From contig JBKCNM010000011.1 in NCBI GenBank assembly GCA_046297395.1, positions 1-46,555 of the forward strand: a stretch of DNA of 46,555 nucleotides. The letters are read 5' to 3'. The position numbers and the translations under genes are program-made. Shown piece by piece: positions 25,700 through 34,874 of the stretch (its first letter is position 1; each line of letters begins with the position of its first letter). The notes below the pieces were generated by a model. It searched no databases and was not told where the DNA came from. It worked only from the letters and a program-made list of their open reading frames with translations. Source of the stretch: JBEICQ01 sp046297395 (GTDB lineage: Bacteria; Bacteroidota; Bacteroidia; UBA4408).

Positions 25700-28600
25700 G
25701 ATGCTGACTGAAACTTTTCTTCCAATTTCTTAAAACGATTGTCTAAATCCTTGTTAAGGGCATCTTGTTTGAATACCTTGGTAATCATCACCAGGCGCTG
25801 CATCACACTCATGGCTTGTTGCTTTTCATTGTCTACATTTTCGGCAAGTTCACCCTTGAGCGTAAAATAAAATCTCAAATCATCCTCATAAATATCCGCA
25901 ATCTCTTTCACCAATCCATTGGCCTTTTCGATTGCACCGGCTTTGTAATAAGCCTCCGCTACAGGCATGATAAAATAATTAAAGGGAACATTATGACGGG
26001 GCAATACCTTGAGGCAATAATCGAGTACTTCTATGGCTTTTTGCTTATCGCCTCTCTCAAGCAGCGATTCAGCGAGCCTTGAGAAATTGTTGCGAAGGTT
26101 CATGGTCATTCTGAGGTTGTTTTCATCCATGTAAAAACGGGATTTATCCAATCCTCCCCATTTGAATTTTTTCACCAGGTTGTTGTAGAGCAAGTCTGTT
26201 GCCACGCGTCCTGTTTGGCCGTCTCTGTTTATCGTTCTTACAGGTACAAGACGATAGGCAAGTCCTTCGAGCTGAAAATAATCTTCAAGATTCAAGTAAC
26301 TATCATCACCAACTGTGATGGCAAAATAGACAGGTCTTTCCCAGTTATTGGTGGCGATGATATCAAAAATCAGCAGGTCGTTCTTCATCATGTAATTTTT
26401 GCGGATGGTCCAGTTAATTCCGCCTTTTACAATTTGTGCTGCTGCCTCTTTTGGTACGGTTCCGTTTGCCACAACCCTGGCAGAGTCAACCGGAATAAAC
26501 ACTTTGTTGGTTGGCAAAAATGCCAATTCTGTGCCTGATTGGTTTTTCAATTTGGCGCGAGAATCCTCACTGGCAACGAAACGAATTAGGTCATTGATAT
26601 TGACAAATTTTGAGGTATCGACAATTTCGGGTGAGGGATATACGGGCAGATAGTCGCGTGTGCCTTGCTTAACCTGATCTGCAGTGAGGCTGAGTGGAGC
26701 AGGTTTGCCATCGTAGGCTTGTCGGCGTAACTGATCGATATACCAATCAGTATTTGCGAGACTAAGGTTTACGATGCGCACATCGGTACGATAACCTTCT
26801 ACCTCCTGGGCATACCAGAGTGGGAATGTATCATTGTCGCCGTTGGTGAAAAGGATGGCGTTGGGCGCACAAGAGTCCAGGTAATTAAAAGCAAAATCCC
26901 TCGCTGTGTAACGATGCGAGCGGTCATGGTCGTCCCATTCCTCCTTAGCCATAAGGATGGGTGCAGCAAAAAGGCAAACCACACCGGAAGCTGCTGCTGC
27001 AAAGGCAGGACTGATTTTGTATTTGCGAAGGAAATCAAAGATGGCAAACACTGCAAATCCAATCCAGATAGCATAAGCATAAAAAGAACCTGCAAAGGCA
27101 TAATCTCTTTCACGGGGCTGGTAAGGTGCCATGTTCAGGTAAAGGGAGATAGCGATTCCTGTGAATACAAAAAGAAGTAATACAACAAATGTTCCTTTCC
27201 TGTCTTTTTTCCATTGAAAAAACAAACCAATCAGACCCAGTATAAAGGGCAGACAGTACATGTTATTGAAACCTTTGTTTTGCTTCATGCTGTTTGGCAA
27301 TTTTGATTGGTCTCCGAGACGGGGTGAATCAATGAATCCCAGGCCGGAAATCCAGTTTCCGCGCAGGACACTTCCGTGACCCTGAATATCGTTTTGCCTG
27401 CCTGAGAAATTCCACATAAAGTATCTGCCATACATGTGACCAAGCTGATACCTAAAGAAGAAACGAAGATTTTCGGAGAAGGTAGGCTTCATGATGGTTT
27501 CGGGTTCTCCATCCGGTCCGGTATTTTGAACCGGTGTGCCCTTGTAATCAGACCAATCCTTGTAGCCTTGTATTTTCGACCTTTGGTCGTCCCACATTCT
27601 CGGGAAAATGGTACAGAATCTGCGGTCGTAATTGGGTATGGTGGATTTACGATCGTAACTGATTTTGTAAACACCCGCTTCCTTGTCTTTTATGTAGATG
27701 GGGGTTCCGTCTTTGTAAGGTTGCTGGGGATCGAGCGGTGAATTGAAATATTGCCCGTACAGCACCGGCCAGTCACCATATTGTTCACGGTTAAGGTAGG
27801 ACAAGAGTGTAACGGCATTTTCGGGGTTGTTCTCATCAATGGGAGTGTTTGCCTGGGAACGAATGATGAGAATAAAAAAGGAAGAATAACCGAGGAAAAG
27901 GAATGCGAAAGAGAGAATGATGGTATTGGCAAATGCCTTCTTTTTTTGATGGGTATATTTTAGCCCCCAAACGATTAGGGCAACGAGCAAAATAAAATAA
28001 ATGATGGTGCCGGAGTTAAAGGGAAGGTGAATGGTATTCACAAAGAACAATTCGAATTTGGCGGCCAGGTTGGCAATTTGAGGAATGATCCCTCCCTGGA
28101 TAATTCCCAGAAGCAAAACTGAAAGCAAACATGTGATGAGAAAACCATTGCGAGAGAATTTGTACTTACGGAAATAGTAAACAAAAACAATAGCGGGTAT
28201 GGCTAGCAAGTTCAGGAGGTGAATACCTATGGAAAGGCCAATCATGTAGGCAATAAAGATGATCCACTTATCGGCATGAGATTCATCTGCCACACGGTCC
28301 CATTTAAGGATGGCCCAAAAGACCATGGCAGTAAAGCAGGATGATGACGCATATACTTCACCCTCTACTGCGGAGAACCAAAAAGAATCAGAGAAAGTGT
28401 AAGCAAGGGCTCCAACCACACCACTTCCGAGAATGGCGAGATCACTGGCAAAAGAGGGGTTCTCATTATTTGCCTGTAAGAGTTTGCGTCCCAGTGCAGT
28501 GATGGTCCAGAACAGAAACAAGATAGTGAATGCAGACATGAGCGCACTCATTGTATTGATCATTTTGGCTGCGCCGGAAGGATCGGAAAACAGTGTAAAG

Positions 28601-28788
28601 AACCGACCAATCAGGTTAAAAAGTGGAGCACCGGGAGGGTGACCCACTTCAAGCTTGTAAGCAGTTGCGATGTATTCGCCACAATCCCAGAAACTGGCAG
28701 TGGGTTCAATGGTTGATAAATAAGTGAACGCTGAAATGCCGAAAACGGCCCAGCCAACAAGGGTGTTTATTCTGAAATAGTTTTTCAT
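25696..28788 (-). CDS. DUF2723 polytopic membrane protein (glycosyltransferase-like), about 1030 residues
   Basis: The start at 28788 (MKNYFRINTLVGWAVFG) leads straight into the first helix and the family hallmark TASFWDCGEYIATAYKLEVG followed by HPPGAPLF. This is the equivalent of the GT-C loop with acidic residues. About ten hydrophobic helices follow. Then comes a large extracytoplasmic domain with TNGDNDTFPLWYAQEVEGYR and YQPRERDYAFAGSF. A helical TPR-like C-terminus (AIEVLDYCLKVLPRH) ends the protein. DUF2723 is common in Bacteroidota and related to TMEM260-type O-mannosyltransferases; protein glycosylation is a family-based inference. The frame is open to 28893, but the family starts at the later Met. 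Confidence 0.85.
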   Translation of the reverse strand: MKNYFRINTLVGWAVFGISAFTYLSTIEPTASFWDCGEYIATAYKLEVGHPPGAPLFNLIGRFFTLFSDPSGAAKMINTMSALMSAFTILFLFWTITALGRKLLQANNENPSFASDLAILGSGVVGALAYTFSDSFWFSAVEGEVYASSSCFTAMVFWAILKWDRVADESHADKWIIFIAYMIGLSIGIHLLNLLAIPAIVFVYYFRKYKFSRNGFLITCLLSVLLLGIIQGGIIPQIANLAAKFELFFVNTIHLPFNSGTIIYFILLVALIVWGLKYTHQKKKAFANTIILSFAFLFLGYSSFFILIIRSQANTPIDENNPENAVTLLSYLNREQYGDWPVLYGQYFNSPLDPQQPYKDGTPIYIKDKEAGVYKISYDRKSTIPNYDRRFCTIFPRMWDDQRSKIQGYKDWSDYKGTPVQNTGPDGEPETIMKPTFSENLRFFFRYQLGHMYGRYFMWNFSGRQNDIQGHGSVLRGNWISGLGFIDSPRLGDQSKLPNSMKQNKGFNNMYCLPFILGLIGLFFQWKKDRKGTFVVLLLFVFTGIAISLYLNMAPYQPRERDYAFAGSFYAYAIWIGFAVFAIFDFLRKYKISPAFAAAASGVVCLFAAPILMAKEEWDDHDRSHRYTARDFAFNYLDSCAPNAILFTNGDNDTFPLWYAQEVEGYRTDVRIVNLSLANTDWYIDQLRRQAYDGKPAPLSLTADQVKQGTRDYLPVYPSPEIVDTSKFVNINDLIRFVASEDSRAKLKNQSGTELAFLPTNKVFIPVDSARVVANGTVPKEAAAQIVKGGINWTIRKNYMMKNDLLIFDIIATNNWERPVYFAITVGDDSYLNLEDYFQLEGLAYRLVPVRTINRDGQTGRVATDLLYNNLVKKFKWGGLDKSRFYMDENNLRMTMNLRNNFSRLAESLLERGDKQKAIEVLDYCLKVLPRHNVPFNYFIMPVAEAYYKAGAIEKANGLVKEIADIYEDDLRFYFTLKGELAENVDNEKQQAMSVMQRLVMITKVFKQDALNKDLDNRFKKLEEKFQSAS

Positions 28789-28931
28789 GCCTGATTCAAA
28801 TGACGCTTTAAGACGGGCGAAAATAGCAATTTTCTCAAAGGAATGGCTTAGCCGCTCCTGTATGATTGCCGGAGTAGGTTTGATGTATAACATTTTGTTA
28901 AATTAGCCACCGCAATAAAACAAATTCTGAC

Positions 28932-29981
28932 ATGAAAAATCTTTTGACACTGGTCGTACTTATGTTCACAAGCACCATAGGATATGCCCAAAACATGGTG
29001 GCCAAAGCCATCTTTTTTTCTGAAGAAGGGTATCCTTTTCAGGTTGTGATAAACGGACTCATCCAAAATCCCACACCAGGCACAAATATTCAGGTTCCGG
29101 TGACTTCACCCGGTCCATACAAAATTAAAATACTCTTTAAAGATACCGCATTGGGTGTGATCAGCGATAAAATTTACATGGATCCGGGTATGGAACAAAC
29201 TTATTCCATTGGACTCAAGAAGTACTCAGATGCCGAGAAAAAAGCCAAAAGTGTTGGTTCAAGCATCGGTTATCATTTTACCTCAAAAAGCACCAAAGAA
29301 TACAAGGAGGAACAATCGAAAATTGATAAACTTGATGCTCGTTTTGTAGTACGCTTACTCAACAAAATTCCGCTTAATCTCCCTCCCCCTGTGCAGCAAT
29401 CCTATGCTCAACCGGCGCCACCCCCCCAGCAATACTCCCAGCAAACCACAGTGGTGCAGCAGGCACCTGCAGTGAGCCAAACAACTACAACAACTGTAAC
29501 AGGCACACCGGGAGTTGTGGGAGCCAATGTGGGAGTATCCGTACCGGGAGTATCTATGAACATGAATATAGGCGGGATGCAAACCACCCATCAAAGCACG
29601 ACTACTACCACAACTACCTCAGGTGCACAAGTGAACCAACAACAGGTTTATGTGATGCCGGGATACAGTGGACCCACCGGTTGTCCATGGCCTATGCAAG
29701 CATCCGACTTTGCTGCTGCAAAAAATACCATTGCATCCAAGGGATTTGAGGATTCTAAAATGTCGATAGCCAAACAACTTATTTCCTCTAATTGTCTTTT
29801 TGCCTCACAAGTTCGCGAAATCATGGTGCTGTTTGATTTTGAGCAAAGTAAACTCGACTTTGCCAAGTTTGCATATGGGTATACCTATGATATAGGTAAT
29901 TACTTTAAAGTGAATGATGCCTTTGAATTCGAATCCAGCATTGAAGATTTAAATCAATTCATTGCCGGAAGAGGAAGGTAA
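28932..29981 (+). CDS. DUF4476 domain secreted protein, 349 residues
   Basis: The signal peptide ends at YAQ/N (about residue 20). An N-terminal domain of about 110 residues (YPFQVVINGLIQNP, KIKILFKDTALGVI) is followed by a low-complexity linker (about residues 150-240) of Pro, Gln, Thr, Val and Gly. The C-terminal DUF4476 domain spans about 255-345 (DFAAAKNTIASKGFEDSKM, SQVREIMVLFDFEQSKLDFA, YTYDIGNYFKVNDAFEFESS). The domain is widespread in Bacteroidota and has no assigned function. The gene stands alone, divergent from the DUF2723 gene, and ends in a terminator at 30004. Confidence 0.9.
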   Translation: MKNLLTLVVLMFTSTIGYAQNMVAKAIFFSEEGYPFQVVINGLIQNPTPGTNIQVPVTSPGPYKIKILFKDTALGVISDKIYMDPGMEQTYSIGLKKYSDAEKKAKSVGSSIGYHFTSKSTKEYKEEQSKIDKLDARFVVRLLNKIPLNLPPPVQQSYAQPAPPPQQYSQQTTVVQQAPAVSQTTTTTVTGTPGVVGANVGVSVPGVSMNMNIGGMQTTHQSTTTTTTTSGAQVNQQQVYVMPGYSGPTGCPWPMQASDFAAAKNTIASKGFEDSKMSIAKQLISSNCLFASQVREIMVLFDFEQSKLDFAKFAYGYTYDIGNYFKVNDAFEFESSIEDLNQFIAGRGR

Positions 29982-30003
29982 AACATAATTATACATAATA
30001 TGT

Positions 30004-30028
30004 AAAGGCCGCATTGCCGGCCTTTTTC
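30004..30028 (+). terminator. Rho-independent terminator after the DUF4476 gene
   Basis: The arms AAAGGCCG and CGGCCTTT with a 6-nt loop are followed by a T-run. Confidence 0.85.
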
Positions 30029-30079
30029 ATTTCTGATTCGGTCCAAACCGCAAAACACTCTAAAGCATTTTATTGTTTT

Positions 30080-30110
30080 TTTGCAATTAGCAGCCAAAAC
30101 ATTACTTTTG
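30080..30110 (+). promoter_or_regulatory. Promoter predicting a leaderless mRNA for the gene at 30115
   Basis: TTTG (30080-30083), exactly 19 nt, then a perfect TACTTTTG (30103-30110). The ATG at 30115 is 4 nt beyond the box, where transcription itself should begin. Confidence 0.7.
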
Positions 30111-30114
30111 AAAG

Positions 30115-30573
30115 ATGCGGGACAAATTCATTGCTGCGGGTACGGTTGTATTTTTCATTCTTTGTTTTATTCCGTCATTATGTGCTGCGCAGAAAAAACT
30201 GGTAGACACTTATCGTCTAAACACAAAAGACCAGAAGACCTTTACATTCACACTGAGTTCACAATCTGAAACACCAGCTGCAATCAAGGATACGGTGATT
30301 GTTAGATTTACATTCAGCCTCTTGGGTGAAGGTGAAGAAGAGAAAATAAATGAAAATTATTTTGCCTTCAAGATGAAATACACTCGAGTGAATGTGGTGG
30401 TGGCCATTAACAACCTTCCTGATAACATCATTAATAAGCTTCGTTTGAATACGGGAGGATTTCCTTCCACAACGGAAGGGTATTGCAAAGAAAAAATCCT
30501 GAAGCTGATGGGACAGACCTTTAAGATCATCGATGGCGATACCAAATTAAAGCGCATCGGGTCTTTTGAATAA
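30115..30573 (+). CDS. Secreted protein of unknown function, 152 residues
   Basis: I do not recognise this family. The N-terminus is a signal peptide (FIAAGTVVFFILCFIPSLCAAQ, quoted here only as a region of residues 5-26) with cleavage near CAAQ. The mature part of about 126 residues is mixed, with FTFTLSSQSE, VIVRFTFSLLG and YTRVNVVVAINNLPDN strands and one Cys. It has a textbook promoter with the start codon at the expected transcription start. The 3' end overlaps the convergent asnB-like gene by 27 bp, so both stop codons lie inside the other gene. Confidence 0.65.
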   Translation: MRDKFIAAGTVVFFILCFIPSLCAAQKKLVDTYRLNTKDQKTFTFTLSSQSETPAAIKDTVIVRFTFSLLGEGEEEKINENYFAFKMKYTRVNVVVAINNLPDNIINKLRLNTGGFPSTTEGYCKEKILKLMGQTFKIIDGDTKLKRIGSFE

Positions 30574-32493
30574 TGAACGATCTGCATAAGCCTTATGCCA
30601 GGCAGCGAAGGCAATGGGCTTAAAAAGATGAGGGCTGCCCGAATTCCCCGATTTTACATAAGCGGAGTAATGTTTTCGAATGGCATACAACTTGAGTTCC
30701 GGAATATCTGTTGTATAAAAAATATCATTCATCCAATGGTTCATGTTTTGTAGAATCCACTCCTGATTGGGAGTTGAAAAGCCTTTTTTATCGGTTCGGA
30801 TCACCACATCAGCGGGCAAATAATCCTTAAATGTCTTCCGCAGGATATATTTATGCATGCCATTATGTACTTTAAGGAATCCCGGGATTTGAAATGCTAT
30901 CGACAAGAGATCCGGATCATCAGAGAACGGTGTTCTTGATTCAATGGAATAATGCATGGAGCAGCGATCTTCGCAACGCAGATACAATTTTAGTAATGCA
31001 TTCCCTGCTTCATAACTCAGTTGCTCATTGAGTGAATCTGCCACATTGAGCCATGCCTTCCAATCTTGTAATGCGTCAAGCATCCATCCATTGTCAAGAA
31101 ATCTTGTTACAGGATACATGCGATGCAGCATGACTTTTTTGGCATGCGTTCCGGGCAACTGATTGAACATCTTAATCAAAAAAAGTTTCGTGTAAAACTT
31201 TATCCTCTCCCTTAAAGCATTTTCATTTTTCACATAAAGGGCATGGTGTGGATAGCCTCCAAATAGCTCATCACCTCCTTGGCCGTCGAGTAGAACTTTG
31301 ACGCCGTTTTCAGAAGCAAGTTTCATCAGTCTAAATTGCAGAAATGTGCTGGTAGACCATATTGGAAAATCCTGACAATAAGCAAGGGTAAGTAAATTCT
31401 GGCTCACCTCTTCTGCATTCATTTCAGTAAGATAAAAGGAGCATTTGAATTTGTCGGCAACCATTTTCGCATAATGACTTTCGTCATACTTTTTGTCGGG
31501 AAACCTTGCAGTAAAAACCTTCATGGGCTTTTTTGTTTGCATGCAGGCAGATGCCACAATCAGGGAACTGTCAATGCCACCGCTCAAACAGGCTCCCACC
31601 TCCACATCACTTCTCAAACGAAGAGCCACCGCCCGATTGAAGCTTCCTTCCAACCTATCCATGTACCAGTTTACACTCTTTTCATGATGATATAATTCTT
31701 CATTTATCGGTGTATAATGTGTAGAGACATGAAGGGACTGTTTTTGCAAATCCACTTTCAGGCTTTTACCGGCTTTTAATTCGAGGATGTTTTTATACCA
31801 ATTGGACTTGCCCTCCTCGATGCGGGTAAACACAAAATAGTCGAGCAATGCATGTGGGTTCGTCGATGTATCCAGGCCTATTTTCCGACAAAAGGGAAGC
31901 AGTGCTTTGGTCTCACTGGCGAAGGCAAAATAATCGCCATTCATGACATAATAAAATGGCTTCACGCCCAATCTGTCGCGTGAGGCAAAAATGCGTTTTT
32001 GATGTGAATCAAAAATGGCGAATGCCCACATGCCATTAAAATGCTTGGTACATTCTTCACCATACTCTTCATACATTTTTAACACCACCTCTGTATCTGT
32101 GAGGCTTAAAAAACGATGACCTTTCTGCTGAAGAAGGGAGCGTAATTCAGGATGATTGTAAACTTCACCATTAAACACAATCCAGTATCTGCCTGAAGCA
32201 TCACATAGGGGTTGATGTCCGGATTCGGTAAGATCCACAATGGCCAAACGGTTGTGAGCCATCCCCGAGCCGATGGCCATCCCCTCTTCGGGCATCAGTT
32301 GCATGGGAGAATATGGCAATGATTTAAGCTCATGCAAACTGTTGGCATAGGTAAGGGTCTCGGAATCCTTAAATAAAACAAGACCGGATCCATCGGGTCC
32401 CCTGTGCCGGAGAACCTGATGCATTTCGATTAACCAATCTGCAGGAAATTTTCTTTCCTGCTGAAAACTAAAAATTCCCGAAATTCCGCACAT
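30547..32493 (-). CDS. asnB: Asparagine synthase (glutamine-hydrolysing) type amidotransferase, 648 residues
   Basis: Cys2 (MCGISGIF) is the glutaminase nucleophile after Met removal. NRLAIVDL, FNGEVYNH and the Asp/Gly-rich glutaminase motifs follow. The synthetase domain has the PP-loop SGGIDSS (residues 304-310) and LDGQGGDELFGGY. It transfers glutamine nitrogen to an adenylated carboxylate. The gene follows a flippase with no gap (stop 32494-32496, start 32493) in a polysaccharide operon. It may therefore amidate a sugar acid, as AsnB-like proteins in O-antigen loci do, instead of making asparagine; the sequence alone does not decide this. Confidence 0.92.
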   Translation of the reverse strand: MCGISGIFSFQQERKFPADWLIEMHQVLRHRGPDGSGLVLFKDSETLTYANSLHELKSLPYSPMQLMPEEGMAIGSGMAHNRLAIVDLTESGHQPLCDASGRYWIVFNGEVYNHPELRSLLQQKGHRFLSLTDTEVVLKMYEEYGEECTKHFNGMWAFAIFDSHQKRIFASRDRLGVKPFYYVMNGDYFAFASETKALLPFCRKIGLDTSTNPHALLDYFVFTRIEEGKSNWYKNILELKAGKSLKVDLQKQSLHVSTHYTPINEELYHHEKSVNWYMDRLEGSFNRAVALRLRSDVEVGACLSGGIDSSLIVASACMQTKKPMKVFTARFPDKKYDESHYAKMVADKFKCSFYLTEMNAEEVSQNLLTLAYCQDFPIWSTSTFLQFRLMKLASENGVKVLLDGQGGDELFGGYPHHALYVKNENALRERIKFYTKLFLIKMFNQLPGTHAKKVMLHRMYPVTRFLDNGWMLDALQDWKAWLNVADSLNEQLSYEAGNALLKLYLRCEDRCSMHYSIESRTPFSDDPDLLSIAFQIPGFLKVHNGMHKYILRKTFKDYLPADVVIRTDKKGFSTPNQEWILQNMNHWMNDIFYTTDIPELKLYAIRKHYSAYVKSGNSGSPHLFKPIAFAAWHKAYADRSLFKRPDAL

Positions 32494-33741
32494 TTACTTA
32501 AATAACAGATAAGGTTTAAACAGGGGTGTAAAAAACTGCACGACTGTTGTTTCCTTTTCATTTTTTTGCAAAGAAGAGAGCAAGCAAACAAGTTGTGCAA
32601 AATGTCCGCAGAAGATGGAGATAGCAGCGCCGGTGATGCCAAAAAAACGCACGAGAAAATAGCCTGAAATCACTGCCCCGAAAAAAGCGGAGAGGCTGCC
32701 AAAAGCACTCAGGTGATAAAGTCCTTGACCACCAAAATAATTGCTTAACACAATTGAAATAGAGAGGATGCAGATGGCTGGTGCATAAACCCTGATAACA
32801 CCCGGAACATCAGCGAAATCTGTCCCCAAAATAAAGGTCCAGAGCGCAGATGGAATCAGTGACAGCATGATACAAACAAGCGTAGTTAGCCAAAATGCCA
32901 TGGCGTTTAGCCTGCTTATATCAGGTACATTTTCTTTGCCTGCATTGGCAATTTTGGCATACACAACAAAGGCCATGCTTCCCGTAATAACCAGAACAGA
33001 TTCCGTGATGGTAACGCCGGTACCAAATCTTCCGAGCATGGCTTTTCCTTGCCATGTATCAATCATCAAGTAGGAGAATCGAATGGCGAGGGTATAAAAA
33101 AGATTGGCAATAAAAACCCATTTCCCCCGAGAAAACATTTCAAGCACTGAGGATTGCAGCGACTGTCTGTCAATCTTGCCTTCAAAGTCTTTGAACCAAT
33201 CAGGAAGTATCGCCATGCTTACGACGCCGAGTGCAAGCAACCATGAAGAAAAATAGTGGTGTAAATCGGGACCAAGAAAATAAACTGCCCCCAAAAAAAA
33301 TATGATTTGCAGAATAGGGATTGATGCAGTGATGAGGTTATACCCTATGAGTTGTTCCCTACCTGCTCTCAATTGCATCTGTATACTGGTAAAAGCAGTG
33401 AGGAAGGAGGTTGCCCAAAGAAGAAATATCCATTCTCGGGGTAGTGTTTGAAAAACCAAAACCAAAGCAGATAGGAAGCTGACAATAAAGAATGACCAAG
33501 TAAGTGCAATAAGCCTTAGTTGTGCTGAGGGAATACGCGTTGCAAAAAACACCACGGATGGTCCCGCCATCAGTTCGGTGGCCGTATGAATTACTGCTAT
33601 GTGAACAACAAACAGGTTGATGATTCCCCTACCCACATCACCCAGCACGCGAGCAGAAACCGTGAGAAGCAAAAGATTAATGATGCCAATGGTAAAGCGG
33701 GCGGCAAAAGTGCTGAAGATGTATTTTTTAAAACTATTCAA
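32494..33741 (-). CDS. Polysaccharide flippase (Wzx/MATE-like), about 415 residues
   Basis: About 12 hydrophobic helices span the product (TIGIINLLLLTVSARVLG, PILQIIFFLGAVYFLG, AVISGYFLVRFFGITGAA and others). This is the MOP-superfamily pattern of lipid-linked oligosaccharide flippases. The frame is open to ATG at 33798, but that would overlap the glycosyltransferase gene by 61 bp. A TTG at 33741 overlaps its TGA stop in a TTGA arrangement (4 bp), equal to the common ATGA coupling, and starts LNSFKKYIFSTFAARF just before the first helix. I therefore prefer TTG. It is third in the hmgA-GT-flippase-asnB operon. Confidence 0.85.
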   Translation of the reverse strand: MNSFKKYIFSTFAARFTIGIINLLLLTVSARVLGDVGRGIINLFVVHIAVIHTATELMAGPSVVFFATRIPSAQLRLIALTWSFFIVSFLSALVLVFQTLPREWIFLLWATSFLTAFTSIQMQLRAGREQLIGYNLITASIPILQIIFFLGAVYFLGPDLHHYFSSWLLALGVVSMAILPDWFKDFEGKIDRQSLQSSVLEMFSRGKWVFIANLFYTLAIRFSYLMIDTWQGKAMLGRFGTGVTITESVLVITGSMAFVVYAKIANAGKENVPDISRLNAMAFWLTTLVCIMLSLIPSALWTFILGTDFADVPGVIRVYAPAICILSISIVLSNYFGGQGLYHLSAFGSLSAFFGAVISGYFLVRFFGITGAAISIFCGHFAQLVCLLSSLQKNEKETTVVQFFTPLFKPYLLFK

Positions 33742-34868
33742 TGTCTGTACAAATCTAAAAATCGCCTGCCAACAATGGCAGACCGTGTTTGAAAACAAAT
33801 TTTTTCACTGATGGATTTTGCATCAAAACGATGCTCCTTGTTGGCAAAAGAAAGCATTCCGGAGGCCAGGGCCTGGGTATCATCCACAGGAATAACCTTT
33901 CCATTGGCGTCGTTCACCAACTCGGGCAATGCTCCTCCGTTAGAGACCAAACAAGGCAAGCCACAGGCCAGTGCTTCAGCCGTAGCACAAGAGTAAGTTT
34001 CGAAAAAACTAAACATCACAAAAGCATGTGATTGTCTCAACAGATTTGCAAGCTCAGCGGAAGGAAGGTAACCCAAGAATTCAACGCCATTTTCTATCCC
34101 AAGCTTTTTTACAAGTGTTTTGTAGTCATCTACTTTTTCACTTAGGCCCACCAGGGAGAGTCTGAGCCGATTGTTTTTTTGAAAAGCGATTGCAAATGCA
34201 TTGATGATACCGCTTACATTTTTTTCAAAATCATTAAGTGCAGATACATGAACCAGATGAAAGAAATCGCTGCTTGGGCGAATTGATGCATCAAAATAAA
34301 ACTCCTCAGAAGTTATATTAGGAACAACATGAACAGGCTTATAAACACCCTTGTTCTTCATGGCAAGTGAGAGTGATTCCGAAACGGCAGTAATTGCTTT
34401 TGCTTTGCGCTGTATAACTTGCAGCAAGGTTTTTAAGACCATTCCCTTAAACCTGCCGTCCCTTGGAAAATAGCCTGACCATTGCTCTGAGAAAACAATC
34501 ACGCCTTTGAAATTCCAAAACATAGCGAGAGGAAAAAAATGCTTTTTATCCAGGATATGAAAATGCAAAACATCCACACCACCGGTAAATTTTTTGGCTT
34601 CCGCAATACCTTTTGTATAGGCCATGAGCAGCCGAAAAAATTTGAGCAATGGATTGCCTGTGTATTTGTAGGCCGCCGAAATAAAACTACAATGATGATT
34701 GATTTCTTCTCTTCTGATAAAAGACTCCTCAGAAGGATACACATACACACCGGAAACCATGCACTCCTCTCCGAGGCAGGCCATATGTCTTTTCAAAAAA
34801 ATCCCATGAGATGGAGACTTTTCAGTGGGAAACCAAGCAGGGAAATGTATGACTCGTACCTTCTCCAA
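33738..34868 (-). CDS. Family 4 glycosyltransferase, 376 residues
   Basis: GT-B fold. The N-terminal half includes FPAWFPTEKSPSHGIFLKRH and VIVFSEQWSGYFPR. The donor-binding C-terminal half includes LVHVSALNDFEKN, SLVGLSEKVDDY and VEFLGYLPSAEL. The EX7E motif is in FFETYSCATAEALACGLP. It probably adds a sugar in the cytoplasm to a lipid-linked oligosaccharide later moved by the neighbouring flippase. It starts 6 bp after the homogentisate dioxygenase stop. Sugar specificity is unknown. Confidence 0.9.
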   Translation of the reverse strand: MEKVRVIHFPAWFPTEKSPSHGIFLKRHMACLGEECMVSGVYVYPSEESFIRREEINHHCSFISAAYKYTGNPLLKFFRLLMAYTKGIAEAKKFTGGVDVLHFHILDKKHFFPLAMFWNFKGVIVFSEQWSGYFPRDGRFKGMVLKTLLQVIQRKAKAITAVSESLSLAMKNKGVYKPVHVVPNITSEEFYFDASIRPSSDFFHLVHVSALNDFEKNVSGIINAFAIAFQKNNRLRLSLVGLSEKVDDYKTLVKKLGIENGVEFLGYLPSAELANLLRQSHAFVMFSFFETYSCATAEALACGLPCLVSNGGALPELVNDANGKVIPVDDTQALASGMLSFANKEHRFDAKSISEKICFQTRSAIVGRRFLDLYRH

Positions 34869-34874
34869 GCGGGT

